NCBI GenBank assembly: GCA_002633025.1
Contig: NMRB01001090.1
Location: 149,855-213,854, forward strand
Direction of reading: 5' to 3'
DNA: 64,000 nucleotides
DNA from: Notospermus geniculatus
Lineage: Eukaryota; Nemertea; Pilidiophora; Heteronemertea; Lineidae
This document shows, one piece after another, positions 42,179 through 52,115 of the stretch. Numbering within the stretch: position 1 is the stretch's first letter; every line of letters begins with the position of its first letter. A program made the translations under genes and the position numbers. Below the pieces are notes generated by a model. That model saw only the letters and a list, made by a program, of their open reading frames with translations. It was not told where the DNA came from and did no database searches.

Positions 42179-43992
42179 AATGGGTAGTTATTATCCCCGA
42201 AATGGAATAGTTATTTTTGACGGAACGGAACGTGTACAGTCATTGACAAAAGTTTATCTCCACACGATACCTTCAATATTTCAAATACTACTGGGCCAAT
42301 TTTGATGCAGTTAGTTCCACATGAAATGTATATCTTGTTGGTCGTATTTCTGCATCAACATTTTTGATATTTGAATGTAATAGCTCTTCAAAAAAAAACC
42401 TAAAAATCAACATTTACATTATGTAATTTTTGTGACTTTTGTTGCAGCATTTATAGAGTGAAACCTTCCAAAGACTTGGCAATTTGTTTCATCAAAATCT
42501 GTTGATATTATATATTTACCGGGTACTCAACATATTTTGACGAAACAAAGCACCAAATCCTTACAAAGTTCCACTCTATCAAAACTGCAACAAACGTCAC
42601 CAAAAAATTCATAATAAGAATGATTTTGGTGTTTTTTCTGATGAGCTACAAAAATAGGTAAGAGAGGTAAATTGAACAACTCTCATTTTAGGAACATCAT
42701 GACTTCTTGGAATAAAACCTGTGTATCTTTAAAACCGCTAATTCAATTAGATTCAAATAAAAAGCAAGCTGTCGAGTTTATCATCTTCTACACTAGTGAC
42801 AAATTTCAAAGTGCTACACGTAACATTGTATAGTTGTTTAGATATTCAATATAAAATACAGGCCAAAGAGAACTTTGGTACTGCGAACCGACTGTGATGA
42901 AGGTGCAAGTGACAATTGTTTCCGACAGATGGCAGTGATTGTTGTATACACAATCTTAAAGGTGCTCTAGTTCGAATTGTAAACATTATGGTGTGCCACC
43001 TATTGTCAACTTCTGGTACTAACAAATCAGATAAAATCGAATTAAATGTCGCCTTTCACAACTTTTTGTTTGTTTTTGAGCATAAAATCATAAATATATT
43101 TCAGTTACAAGAATATTTATCAAGATAGATATAAAAATAGATAACATTAATGTTTTGGTATACACGGTGCTGCCACCTGTCTGAGGAAAAATAATTATTA
43201 TAATCAACCATGTAAATAAACAAACCGTGGTAATGTTTACAATTCGAACTAGAGCACCTTTAATTAGAGGCAGATCGTCTGACCTTGTAAACTAACACCG
43301 TCAGTTTTGCAGTGTACCAGGCACATTCCACAGGCCATGTACCGGTACTCAGTTGTTGTATGCTGGTGACGGTCTCTTCATCCGTATGTTTTGAATGTTG
43401 ATGCTGGCGAGTACACAATTGGGTTAATGACCAAGCCTCGATCTAGGTGTCTACACCTATGGCGAGGTTGTTGTTCTGTGCCATCTGTTGACTGAATGGC
43501 GAACCGCACAAGGCTATGAATGACGGTTCTTGGTGGTTCTTGCCACGTTTGCAAATTTTGCCAACTTTTCTCGTGCAGTAAGACACAAATGGAAGAATGT
43601 ATTGCAATGAAAACTGTTGGATATTATAGTGTATGAAGTTCTCTTCTCAGTGAGCCATCCATGAAGCAGATCAGACCAGTGGTTTTGAAGATATGAAGGT
43701 TTTATTCCAAGAAGTCATGGTATTCCTAAAATGGGAGTTGTTCATTTTTCCTCTCTTATCTATTTTGGCTATTACATAATTATGATACTTCCAAATATCC
43801 AACATTTTGGTGCAAAAGTGTGACCAACAAGATATACTTTCATGTGGAACAATGCGTGTTAAAATCGTCCCAATAATATTTGAAATATTCAAGGTATCAT
43901 GTGGAGATAAACTTTTGACAAAAGACTGTACACGTTCCGTTCCGTCAAAAATAACTATTCCGTTCCGGGGATAATAACTACCCGTTTAGAAT
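42173..43992. mobile_element. 1.8-kb foldback element inserted at the GPCR stop codon
   Basis: Ends GGGTAGTTATTATCCCC (42182) and the inverse (to 43983). The flanks TTTTAGAAT (42173-42181) and GTTTAGAAT (43984-43992) form a 9-bp duplication with one mismatch that includes the receptor TAG. The inner arms share AATAGTTATTTTTGACGGAA, ACAAAAGTTTATCTCCAC and GGAATAAAACCT/AGGTTTTATTCC. The loop contains a TTAA MITE. Related arm sequence recurs at 20.85-21.1 kb and 59.89-60.12 kb. Non-coding; a 9-bp duplication suggests a Mutator-type mobiliser. Confidence 0.8.
42956..43263. mobile_element. 300-bp TTAA-flanked MITE with perfect TIRs
   Basis: TTAA at 42956-42959 and 43260-43263. The element starts AGGTGCTCTAGTTCGAATTG and its inverse at the other end matches for ~28 bp without mismatch. 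It sits in the loop of the 1.8-kb foldback. The TTAA target matches that of the 12.3-kb element, though the TIR differs. Confidence 0.85.
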
Positions 43993-44532
43993 CCGTGACA
44001 AACCTTTACTCGGACCCTCGATGGCTAAGGTGAATTTTGCGTGTGGAGTTTATTTTTGAACCCAACATCAGTTTAACTATTTTGAAGGAAACCAAAAGGA
44101 AACCAAATTTCTTCCCCCTGTACCTGGTCGTAACTCAGAGTATATAATCGTGAAGAAAATACTAAATCGTAGTGGTGATGATTTGGGTTGAGTGGAAAGT
44201 TGAACCACACAATTAGTCGTCAATTCAGGCGTTTGTCTGATTCGGCATCTCAGTGCTTCCCTTATCACGCCAGTTTAACACACAGTCGGCGTCCTTGACT
44301 TGGATATTTAACCACAGAAGTCGTCAATTATCCAAAAAGTGCAACTGCTTAGTCAGAAGTAGTTTAGTTTTAGGAAATTTTCATGAACTTAGATCCCGGA
44401 CTTAGATCTTGGAATTTTCCTGTTGGGCAACATTCTTTAGGTAGTGTAGAGTAGTGTGTACATAACCAACAGATATAGTGCTCAGCCTTTAAACGGAACA
44501 AAAATAGCGGAAGGGTTAGAAACTTTGTGAGA
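43993..44532. other. No gene seen
   Basis: Unique sequence, possibly the receptor's old 3' flank and the promoter side of the candidate exon at 44533. Confidence 0.35.
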
Positions 44533-44595
44533 ATGGCATGTAAATTGGATTTTATCTGTCCTTTCGGAGTTCACAAAGTGATTCACGTTATGCAG
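44533..44595 (+). CDS. Candidate short first coding exon (hypothetical)
   Basis: ATGGCATGTAAATTGG opens 21 codons (MACKLDFICPFGVHKVIHVMQ without the last residue is the gist) ending exactly at a consensus donor CAG|GTAAGT. No downstream exon was identified, and the function is unknown. Could be chance. Confidence 0.25.
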
Positions 44596-44740
44596 GTAAG
44601 TTCGAATATTGTCCGTATTGACATATCATGGTTATTTTTTGTGTTTTCTGTTGTTAGGGTGTGTTAAGGGCTACTTTCTTCGCTAGTGCTTAGTAGTTAA
44701 TAGCTGCATGTAGTTGGACTGACCTACATGTTCATTTTTA

Positions 44741-45652
44741 GCTCACTGGGGTGAGCTATTACAATGGTGCAGCGTCCGTCGTCCGTCGTCGTCGTCGTCG
44801 TGTTCCGTTAGCAGGGCACGTTTCGTAACCGCTGGAGCTATTGATCTGAAACTTGGTACATATATACCCGTAGGTCAGATGACCCACGGCACCAAGTTTC
44901 GGTCCCATTCGACTCTAGTTTGGCCACCAGGTGGCAGAAACCAAAAACACAAAAAGTGCAATAACTCCTGAACTAATGACTAGATCATCTCCAAATTTTT
45001 ATCATAGGTGTAGCTAATAAGGATACATAACACATATAACGGGTTTTTGATTTGACCTACTTTTCAAGGTCACAGAGGACAAAGTTCGACAAAAGTGACG
45101 AACCTGCCACATTTTGTCATTATTTCACCGAGTGACTTCATATCTTGCATAAACATGCATTGGAGGGGTACCTTAAAAATACCAAGTTTCGGCCCGATTT
45201 GACATCCAGTATGGCCGCCAGGTGGCGTAACCTGAAAATCAAGTAAGTGCTATTACTCGGGAACGACTTGACACAGAGTGCTCAAATTTGATATTTATGT
45301 CCATCTAGATGGCCTTTACATGCATGTCAAATTTCGGCCTGATTTGACTTCAAACAAGGCCACCAGGTGGCATAACCCAAAAATCATCAAAGTGCTGTAA
45401 CTCAGGAACGCCTTAACCCAATGCGCTCCAATGTGATATGTGGCCCCCTGCAGATGACCTTTATGTCCATGTGAAGTTTCGGCCTGATCGGACATCCAAT
45501 ATGGCCGCCAGGTGGCGTAACCCGAAAATCATCAAAGGCCTACCTGGGAATGACTTGACCCAGATTGCTCATAACTGATATGTACCTCCCTCTGTCATTA
45601 GACTATTATGTCCAGCCCAGTGAGCACATGGTCCATGGACCATTTCATGTAG
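44741..45652 (+). repeat. Dispersed ~0.9-kb repeat (GCTCACTGGGGTGAGCTATT... type)
   Basis: Begins TAGCTCACTGGGGTGAGCTA, followed by a GTC trinucleotide-rich part (CGTCCGTCGTC). It carries several internal modules of the form GGCCGCCAGGTGGCGTAACC...CTTGACCCAGA and ends GTGAGCACATGGTCCATGG. The truncated copy at 29385-29823 shows the same end. Non-coding. Confidence 0.7.
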
Positions 45653-45894
45653 TTAGATCTAGGCTTGACCCTATGATCTACATGTATGTATGCCTACAGC
45701 ATCGTACTTGTACTGACCTGCGGAACACTCGCCATCCTTGCAGCAGTTTCTATTTCTTATCTATTACTTGTATTTCCTTCATGTGACCCCTCGCATAACA
45801 TAAAACTGTTTGGGTTCGGACATTGTTTGGACTACTCGCAGAGTACTGATAGACGTCTCCTTTAACCTGGGCCATTGAACTATCTTTCCTTGAA

Positions 45895-46230
45895 GATGGG
45901 GATTTTGCCTAGTGGTTTAAGGCGTGCTGCCCCTTAGTGCTGGAGATCGATGCCTCTTGCGAGGGTCCGTGGGTTCGAATCTGGAAGAAAGACGTGATGG
46001 CTTTCACCTTAGAAACCCGTTTCTATTTCTCATCTTGCAGCAGTGAACGTGTGTAAATCGTTCCCATTCGTTTATTCTGTATGGGCACGTATCCAGCCGT
46101 TAATGACTGGTAATTCGTATTTTTAACACAAGATGTCATGACTGCATAACGAATGGGAACAATTTACGGATGGGCATGTAACAAATGTGTGCTACTCATG
46201 CCCGCGGGATAACGACACCATTACACTGCC
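45895..46230 (+). mobile_element. tRNA-derived SINE candidate
   Basis: The A-box-like TGCCTAGTGGTTTAAGG and B-box GGGTTCGAATCT are ~60 bp apart in the correct order, followed by ~250 bp of unrelated body. The body contains the inverted pair GAACGTGTGTAAATCGTTCCC and GGGAACAATTTACGGATGGG. No tail repeat was found, so the 3' end is a guess. Confidence 0.5.
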
Positions 46231-46249
46231 GTTAGTCCAGGAATTATTA

Positions 46250-46450
46250 TGTAAGAAATCAGTTTCGATTACAATACTCCTGTTTCATGATCCTCATCAC
46301 ACGATCGATAGAAGTCAATAGAAATCTAACGTGAAATGAATATATTTCACTGATGATGAAATCAGTACACTTCCACATTCCGTGGTACAAACGTTCGCGT
46401 ATTGAGAACGGCGCAACTAGAGAATTCTTATACGAGTTATCATTTCATTG
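46250..46450. repeat. Segmental-duplication copy of 38995-39620 without the MITEs
   Basis: Matches 38995-39136 and then 39562-39624 without interruption, so it records the state before the 39.1-kb and 39.6-kb MITEs inserted. Confidence 0.8.
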
Positions 46451-46459
46451 CTTTTAGTC

Positions 46460-47587
46460 AACAAGAAAAGGACATCGGAGCGATGTCTATGGTTTCCGAT
46501 GATAAGTTTACTACTCTAGAGCTAGTTGTCTGTGACCTTGACCTCTGACCTTGAGAAGTATTGCGTAGCTGGAACAGGGATCCTTGATTAAACAAATAGG
46601 GGATGGTTAAATTAACTTAATGCAGGCTTCTAATTAGTTTTCACCTGAAATTCTGAGTAGATTTGCACTTTTGAACTGTTTGACCTTGACCTCTGACCTT
46701 CAAGGTCATTGTGTAATCTGAAAGCTCATCCTTGATAACCTAGGTGTAGATGAAGGTTTTAGGCTTCCACCATCACCAGGTTCTGTCTCATGTTATTTGT
46801 GATGGTTGGCTGTGACCTTGACCTCTGACCTTGAGAAGTATTGCATAACTGGGACAGGATCCCTGATTAAACCTATCGGGGATGGTAAATTCAGGCTTCT
46901 AATTCGTTTTTTCCTGAAATTCCGAGGAGATTTGCGCTTAAGAACTGTTTGACCTTGACCTTGACCTCTGACCTTCAAGGTCATTGCGTAATCTGAAAGC
47001 TCATCCTTGATAACCTAGGTGTAGGTGAAGGTTTTAGGTCTCTACCATCACCAGATTCTGACTTATGTCATGTTATCAAATTTGAATATCAAATCTCACC
47101 ACGATATCAGCAAATATCATGCGACCGAGCAGGTGCAAACTGAAAATTTCAGTTGCAATAACATCCGTGGATGAGCAATGATGTTGTGATACCAGTTTCA
47201 AGTCACTTACTGTGGCAGATCTACCGATATGTCAAAATATCAAATTTGATATATCAATATCATTATGATGCTGACACTGGAGAATAAATTTGTTGATGCC
47301 AGTATCTTGCCAAGGGCCATAAACATAGGGAAGGAACTTGTTGCTAGTGCTCTACCTGGCGTCGGAGACAAGTTATTCAAGAAACAAAAGTGTGACAAAC
47401 AAAATCTCAACTTTTGATATGTCAATTTCACCATGAACCAGGTATCGGAGACTGGAAATTTTCATTTTATCTTGTAGCTCAGGTCATGAAACCTGGGGGT
47501 AGGTCACATTTCCAGGTCTGTAGCTCTTGCAGGAACAAAGTTACAGGTGTGACAGACTGAACAGACAGAAACACACAGAGACAGACA

Positions 47588-47630
<43 letters not shown>

Positions 47631-47676
47631 CACGACCAAACACTATATGGTTTCCGATCTTGAGATCGGAAACCAT
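46460..47676. repeat. AGGTCA/TGACCT-rich repeat element with tandem ~300-bp units and (AC)n
   Basis: TGTGACCTTGACCTCTGACCTTGAGAAG occurs at ~46530 and ~46812, and the following ~250 bp is duplicated. Later parts have ATCAAATTTGATAT words, then an (AC)n tract (47589-47626) and an inverted ATGGTTTCCGATC / GATCGGAAACCAT pair at ~47646-47674. No gene. Confidence 0.6.
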
Positions 47677-48450
47677 AATTACAACGTTATAGCTGACGGT
47701 GGCTTCCTCTTCCACGATTGAGCGACGAAAATTTTTGCATCCAGTCGTATATGAGGTGAAACGTAAGTACCGGTACGTCGATTGTAGTCCTGTGATTTTC
47801 GTCGTTTCTCCTCACGTGTGTCTGGTCAACGAGGATCTACGATTCGGACATTGGATTTCAATTGTAGATCAGCTTTCGGAATCAGAATATATTCCTGAAG
47901 CAGCTGGGTTCCTGAAATTTAACCCACGAATCCTCCTCGGTCATACAGCTGCATCCTCCCACAGCAGGGCCTTGGTCTCGTTTCTATTCATACACTCCAC
48001 ACAAAGCCCTGCTGAAATTGGGCCTCCTAGGCAAGATTAGGCGGTCAGAAAACCATTGCCCAATCAGAATGCAGCATTTTCAGGGTGTCAATATTAAATA
48101 ATTATGACTCAAAATAACAATCAAAATAATAAGACTCTTTCCTATACACAGGAAGAACCTTTGTAAGATTCAGTCAATTTTGGAAAGATGTAAGTGATTT
48201 GTAAGGTACAAAACTTTAAAATCAAACTGGGTAAAACCACGAAATTTGTACTTCTCCAGTTATCCTTAAAATACACGGAGTGCAACTAGTGTATGGAACA
48301 GCCACATCAGATTACTGGCCGTTGTATTTCAGCAGGGGTTTGTGTGAGCAGATGAAGAGGAGCGAGGTAAAAACCCCTGCTGTGGGAGGATGTACAGCTG
48401 CAGTGACGATGGTGGCTTCCTGTCGACGCCATCTTTTATTACCAAGAATA
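47677..48450 (+). repeat. Third copy of the GPCR 5' block, interrupted by a hAT-type MITE
   Basis: 47677-47951 and 48401-48450 match the 39.76-40.42-kb units; the 441 bp between are a MITE insertion. Confidence 0.85.
47944..48400. mobile_element. 441-bp hAT-type MITE with perfect 8-bp target duplication
   Basis: TACAGCTG at 47944-47951 and 48393-48400. The element 47952-48392 starts CATCCTCCCACAGCAGGG and ends with the inverse (18-bp TIR). The uninterrupted paralogues at ~40060 and ~40375 are empty sites (TACAGCTGCAG). Eight-bp duplications and CA...TG ends fit hAT. Confidence 0.9.
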
Positions 48451-48454
48451 TATT

Positions 48455-48712
48455 ACCAAAGAATATATACTGTGGTGTCGGAGTTATGCCGGATTCGACT
48501 CCATATCCACCCATTGGTTCTGGGGAATTTGGGGTTCGGCCTGTGGACTGAAATTGTGGTGTGGGCGGATATGAATGATCCTGAGACATGCCCCGATACC
48601 AAATCATTTTTGTTTGGGCTATACCTTCCCTAAAAGTACGGCTAGGCCTGACCGCCCCCAGTCCGGCATAACTCCGGCACCACAGTATATATATATATAT
48701 ATATTCTTGGTA
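48455..48712. mobile_element. ~220-bp TA-rich MITE next to the third GPCR copy
   Basis: ACTGTGGTG(T/C)CGGAGTTATG at 48469 is inverted at ~48662-48685. Outside lie TATA runs and inverted CCAAGAATATAT / ATATATTCTTGG. The paralogue at ~40420 (TATTACCAAGCAGGCTCC) is the empty site; TATTACCAA appears on both sides here. TA insertion into a TATA run (Tc1/mariner-like) is possible. Confidence 0.75.
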
Positions 48713-48925
48713 TTACCAACCAGGCTCCTGCTGGTGCAATACGAATTTTCATGAGAAAGACGGCTATAATACGTCACTATTTTCGCCGAAATTCTTCAAA
48801 TGTACACGTATCCAAACTGTTGCTTCTACTCTTCGGAAATTGGCTGTTAGAGAACGAATTCGATTTCCAAGTGGGGTTGAAAAACAGGACGAGGATCTCA
48901 TTAACTTGTCTTGTCATTAAATTCA

Positions 48926-49640
48926 ATGATCACCAAAATGAGTATTCACGAATTGACGACGAGAAATACCAATGGGACTGTGCAGTTAACTGCTACCCTA
49001 TCTCTGGACGAATTTCTCAATCTATTCTGGGAATGGCGGCTTCGGTTAGTCCTCTGGATATGGGTACCTCCGTTTCTATTAACATTTGGGACATTGTTTA
49101 ATGTGTTAACCATCGTCGTTTTGCTGATACGAAAGTTTGGGAAAGCATCCACGAGGATATTACTTATTACACTTGCTACAGTAGACACCGCCGTACTTTG
49201 GACAGGTCTCCTTCGTCAATTGGTCCGGTTTTTGTTTCACGTCGATGTTAGAGTGCTGTCGTACACTTCCTGTCCAGTTCATATCTTTTTATCGTATTTC
49301 TTCGTACATTTTGCCGGTTGAAATGTCGCGTATTTGACAGTAGAAAGGTTGATATCTGTATCTTTTCCTCTAAAGGCAAGAGTTATATGTACAAAGAGGT
49401 GGACATTTATAGGCCTCGCCATTCTGTGTATATTTCTGTTTGCCTTAAATTCGCCAATTATTTCTATATATCATGTAACGGTACTACGCATATCTCCTTC
49501 TGGAATTGTTCATCTTCACTGCAACTTTAAGCCAAAGTACGAATACTTCTGGTGGAAGGTGTGGCAATCGATTGATCTGTTGGTATATTCAGGTTTGCCA
49601 TTCTCTGTCATCGTTTTCTGTAATTGCTCCGTACTTACGG
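48926..49640 (+). pseudogene. Class A GPCR, copy 3: nonsense-mutated and truncated in TM5
   Basis: Start ATG at 48926 (or 48938, MSIHELTTRNTNGT). TM1-TM3 are as in copy 1. Codon TGG of the TM3 motif SWNVA is TGA here (49319-49321), and the same frame then continues (VAYLTVERLISVSFPLKARV) through TM4 and into TM5 (LLVYSGLPFSVIVFCNCSV). Homology stops at ~49640 and unrelated AT-rich repeat follows, so TM6-7 are lost. Copy 3 sits ~8 kb from copies 1-2 with its own 5' block, a segmental duplication. Confidence 0.85.
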
Positions 49641-49854
49641 TGGCTCCTAGGTGCCCGAACAAATTACAGAAACTCGGAACGAGTTACGAAATTAAGATGA
49701 GAACAAATTTTCAAATTAACTCAGAACAAGTTACGAAATTAAGACGAGAACAAATTACGAAATTAGCTTGGCTCCTAGGTGCCAGAACAAAATAGAGCAC
49801 TGGGCGAAAAACGCCCTGTCCGGGTCAGTGTGACACCCCAATCCGCACCTGTAT
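49641..49854. other. Short repeat after GPCR copy 3
   Basis: GTGGCTCCTAGGTGCC...GAACAAA near 49641 recurs at ~49770, enclosing imperfect repeats of AACAA(A/G)TTACGAAATTAAGA. No gene. Confidence 0.45.
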
Positions 49855-50730
49855 CTACGACCCAATGCGCATGTGATTGGTACCTCTACATTCGCAGCCC
49901 GACAGATCCACAGCTGGTAGCCCCGAGTCTTGTGATTTCTCCTCGCTGCTCACAGATACCTCATCCTCCTCGGGTTGGTAGCCCTCCAACAACTCGTAGT
50001 TACTCATTATTCTCGGGTCGGCTGATCCCTCTATGCTGTGGAAGTCCCCAACTAATTTGCTCTGACGAATCAGCAATGGCTTATCTTCCACATTTATTAC
50101 TCTCACAGGTATAGTAGCATCTCTAGCTTCTGCTACAACTCGTGCGACAAGCACGTCGTTACCCCTGCGAGGCTCTAGTACCCCCGCATATTTCAGCATT
50201 GGGTTCCCTTTGTCGTGGACAAGATGCCCTGGGCAGATAACCTCAGAGTTGGGTGGCACAATGCACTCCTCTGCTGCCTTAACCCGACAGATCCCTGGTG
50301 GTTTTGGATCACTAGTCGCCAGCATAAATATTCTGTCTCCAACTTTTAGTTCTTGTTTCTGGGGGTTGATGGATATATTGTGGGCCAGCATGAAATCCCA
50401 CCCAAGTATTAACGGACTATCCACGTTACTCACCACCCTGAAGCGGTGTTGAAGGTCAAGATCTCCAATCGACACAGTCACCTCCGAGCAGCCTCTTACG
50501 TCGAGCGTGTCCCCAGTCACCGAGTGCGGCCTCTCTCTGGATTCCTCCAGTACCGTATCCGGCGGCTGACAGCCCTTCCATAAGTTCTCCCGGATGACGG
50601 AAATATCCGCCCCAGTGTCAACTAGAGCCAGACCTTCTTCACATCCCACCTTAACAGCTATCCTTGGTATTATCCTACTTGGGTTACGGCCATGCTGGTC
50701 GGCCGTCAAGTGGCCCGCCTTGACGGCCCC
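49855..50730 (-). pseudogene. LTR-retrotransposon aspartic protease (retropepsin), pol truncated
   Basis: The frame has LALVDTGADISVI (catalytic DTG) and a later LILGWDFM, the retropepsin flap and second conserved strand. It is open from just after the gag stop region and lies in the -1 frame relative to gag. It ends at 49855 without reverse transcriptase, RNase H or integrase, so the element is cut off. Family is probably Ty3/gypsy-like, but without RT this is uncertain. Confidence 0.75.
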
Positions 50731-50732
50731 GT

Positions 50733-51793
50733 CTATTCCCCCTGGTCATACTTGAGGAACCAGCAGTGACGCCATTTATGTCCACGCCTCCCACAATAAT
50801 CGCATTCTCCCTCAAATTTGCCCTGATTGCCAGGTACTTGTCGGGGTGGTGGCGGTGCTGTCTGTTCCGATCCCTGACCACTATGTCCCCCGCTATGCTC
50901 TGTTGGTCCCCATGGCCTTGAATTACCAGCGCTCCCTTCCATGTTCGGTCCACTGTGTGCTGCTTTACCCTGGGCAGGCATACGTGGTGGTCCACGGCTG
51001 GGGGCATGCCCACGGGGGAAGTTTGGTCGGGTTCTAAATCTGCCACGGCCTCTGCCTGGGCTGGGCTGACTGTTCCTTGGACTCGGGCTGGCACCATTAC
51101 CAAACCCTATCCCTTCATTTGGTCGCGCTTGTTGCTCCATCCGCATGTCCTTAATCTGATCAGCCAGAGTCTGAACTTGTGTCGCTAATGCCTTTACCAT
51201 ATCCTCCGCCTTGGAGTCTGGCACCTGTGGCTGTGGGTCCTCCTGTTTCACTGTGCGGATTGATTGTGGCTGAGCAACACGTCGCACTTGCTCGTATTGT
51301 TCTGCAAGTTGTACCGCAGCCCTCAGTGTAGCAGGATTGTGGGTCAGCAAATGGAGCTGGGCGTCTCCATCTCCAACACCGCGGACAAACTGCTCCTTGG
51401 CTAGCGCGTCCCTGGCTGCGGGTTGAAAATCAGCATAAGCCAGCGTTACTGCTTCCATGATCCGCAGTTCAAAGCCTGCCAGCGTTTCACCTGGGTTTCT
51501 TGTCATTGCCATGAATTCCTGACGACGCAGCAAGTTATGATCCCCGGGGACCAATCTATCCCTCAGTGCCTGTCTCAATACGGCATAGTCAGCTTTTTCA
51601 TCCGGCGTGAGGGCATCATATGTCAGGAATGCTCTTCCTGTCAGATACAGCGGCAGCACTTCATGGCGTCCCTGGCCGGGCCCATCTGGCGGGGGATTTG
51701 GTACAAAAATCTCAAAACGTTTAAACCAGAGGTATCAAAATTCTCACCTGCCTCTCCTGAAAATGACTGTAACTTAGGCCGGGCTGCTGCCAT
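50733..51793 (-). pseudogene. LTR-retrotransposon Gag with CCHC zinc knuckle (frameshifted)
   Basis: The ATG at 51793 starts MAAARPKLQSFSGEAG; a one-base shift near 51720 moves to the long frame containing FEIFVPNPPPDG, LTPDEKADYAVL and the capsid-like LAGFELRIMEAVTLAY. A Pro/Gly/Arg-rich region follows, then CDYCGRRGHKWRHC (C-x2-C-x4-H-x4-C) near the end. The stop at 50733 is followed by protease in the -1 frame, with a five-G run just before the stop. Role: structural protein packaging element RNA. Confidence 0.8.
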
Positions 51794-52115
51794 CCTGGAA
51801 AATTATCAAAATGCTATTTAATACTTTAAATGATGTCACTATATCTCAGTGTCGGTGTGGGCAAATTACCCCACAAACTATGTTAACTCTGTTGCAATTA
51901 CAAATGATTTTAACGTGGTGGCTCTGTACCAGCTCACGTCACCTAGCCCTTCCATCCCCCTCCTTAAAATGTGGCAACCACTGCGGCTGTTCATACTTAG
52001 GCAGTTACCTCCTGCGTGTCAGACAGTAGTGGCTCAGTACCACGAGTGTCACTACGTCCACCTTTGACATGGCCCCCGACCATGTGCGAGAAGTTCGTGT
52101 CCAATTGCTGGATGG
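51794..52115 (-). other. Probable 5' leader of the LTR element; no LTR pair found
   Basis: Sequence upstream of gag. I find no matching LTR at the other end and no clear primer-binding site. It is cut at 52116 by the TIR element. Confidence 0.35.

Noticed and set aside
47589-47626. (AC)n as a regulatory element
   Set aside because: Ordinary microsatellite with no supporting context.
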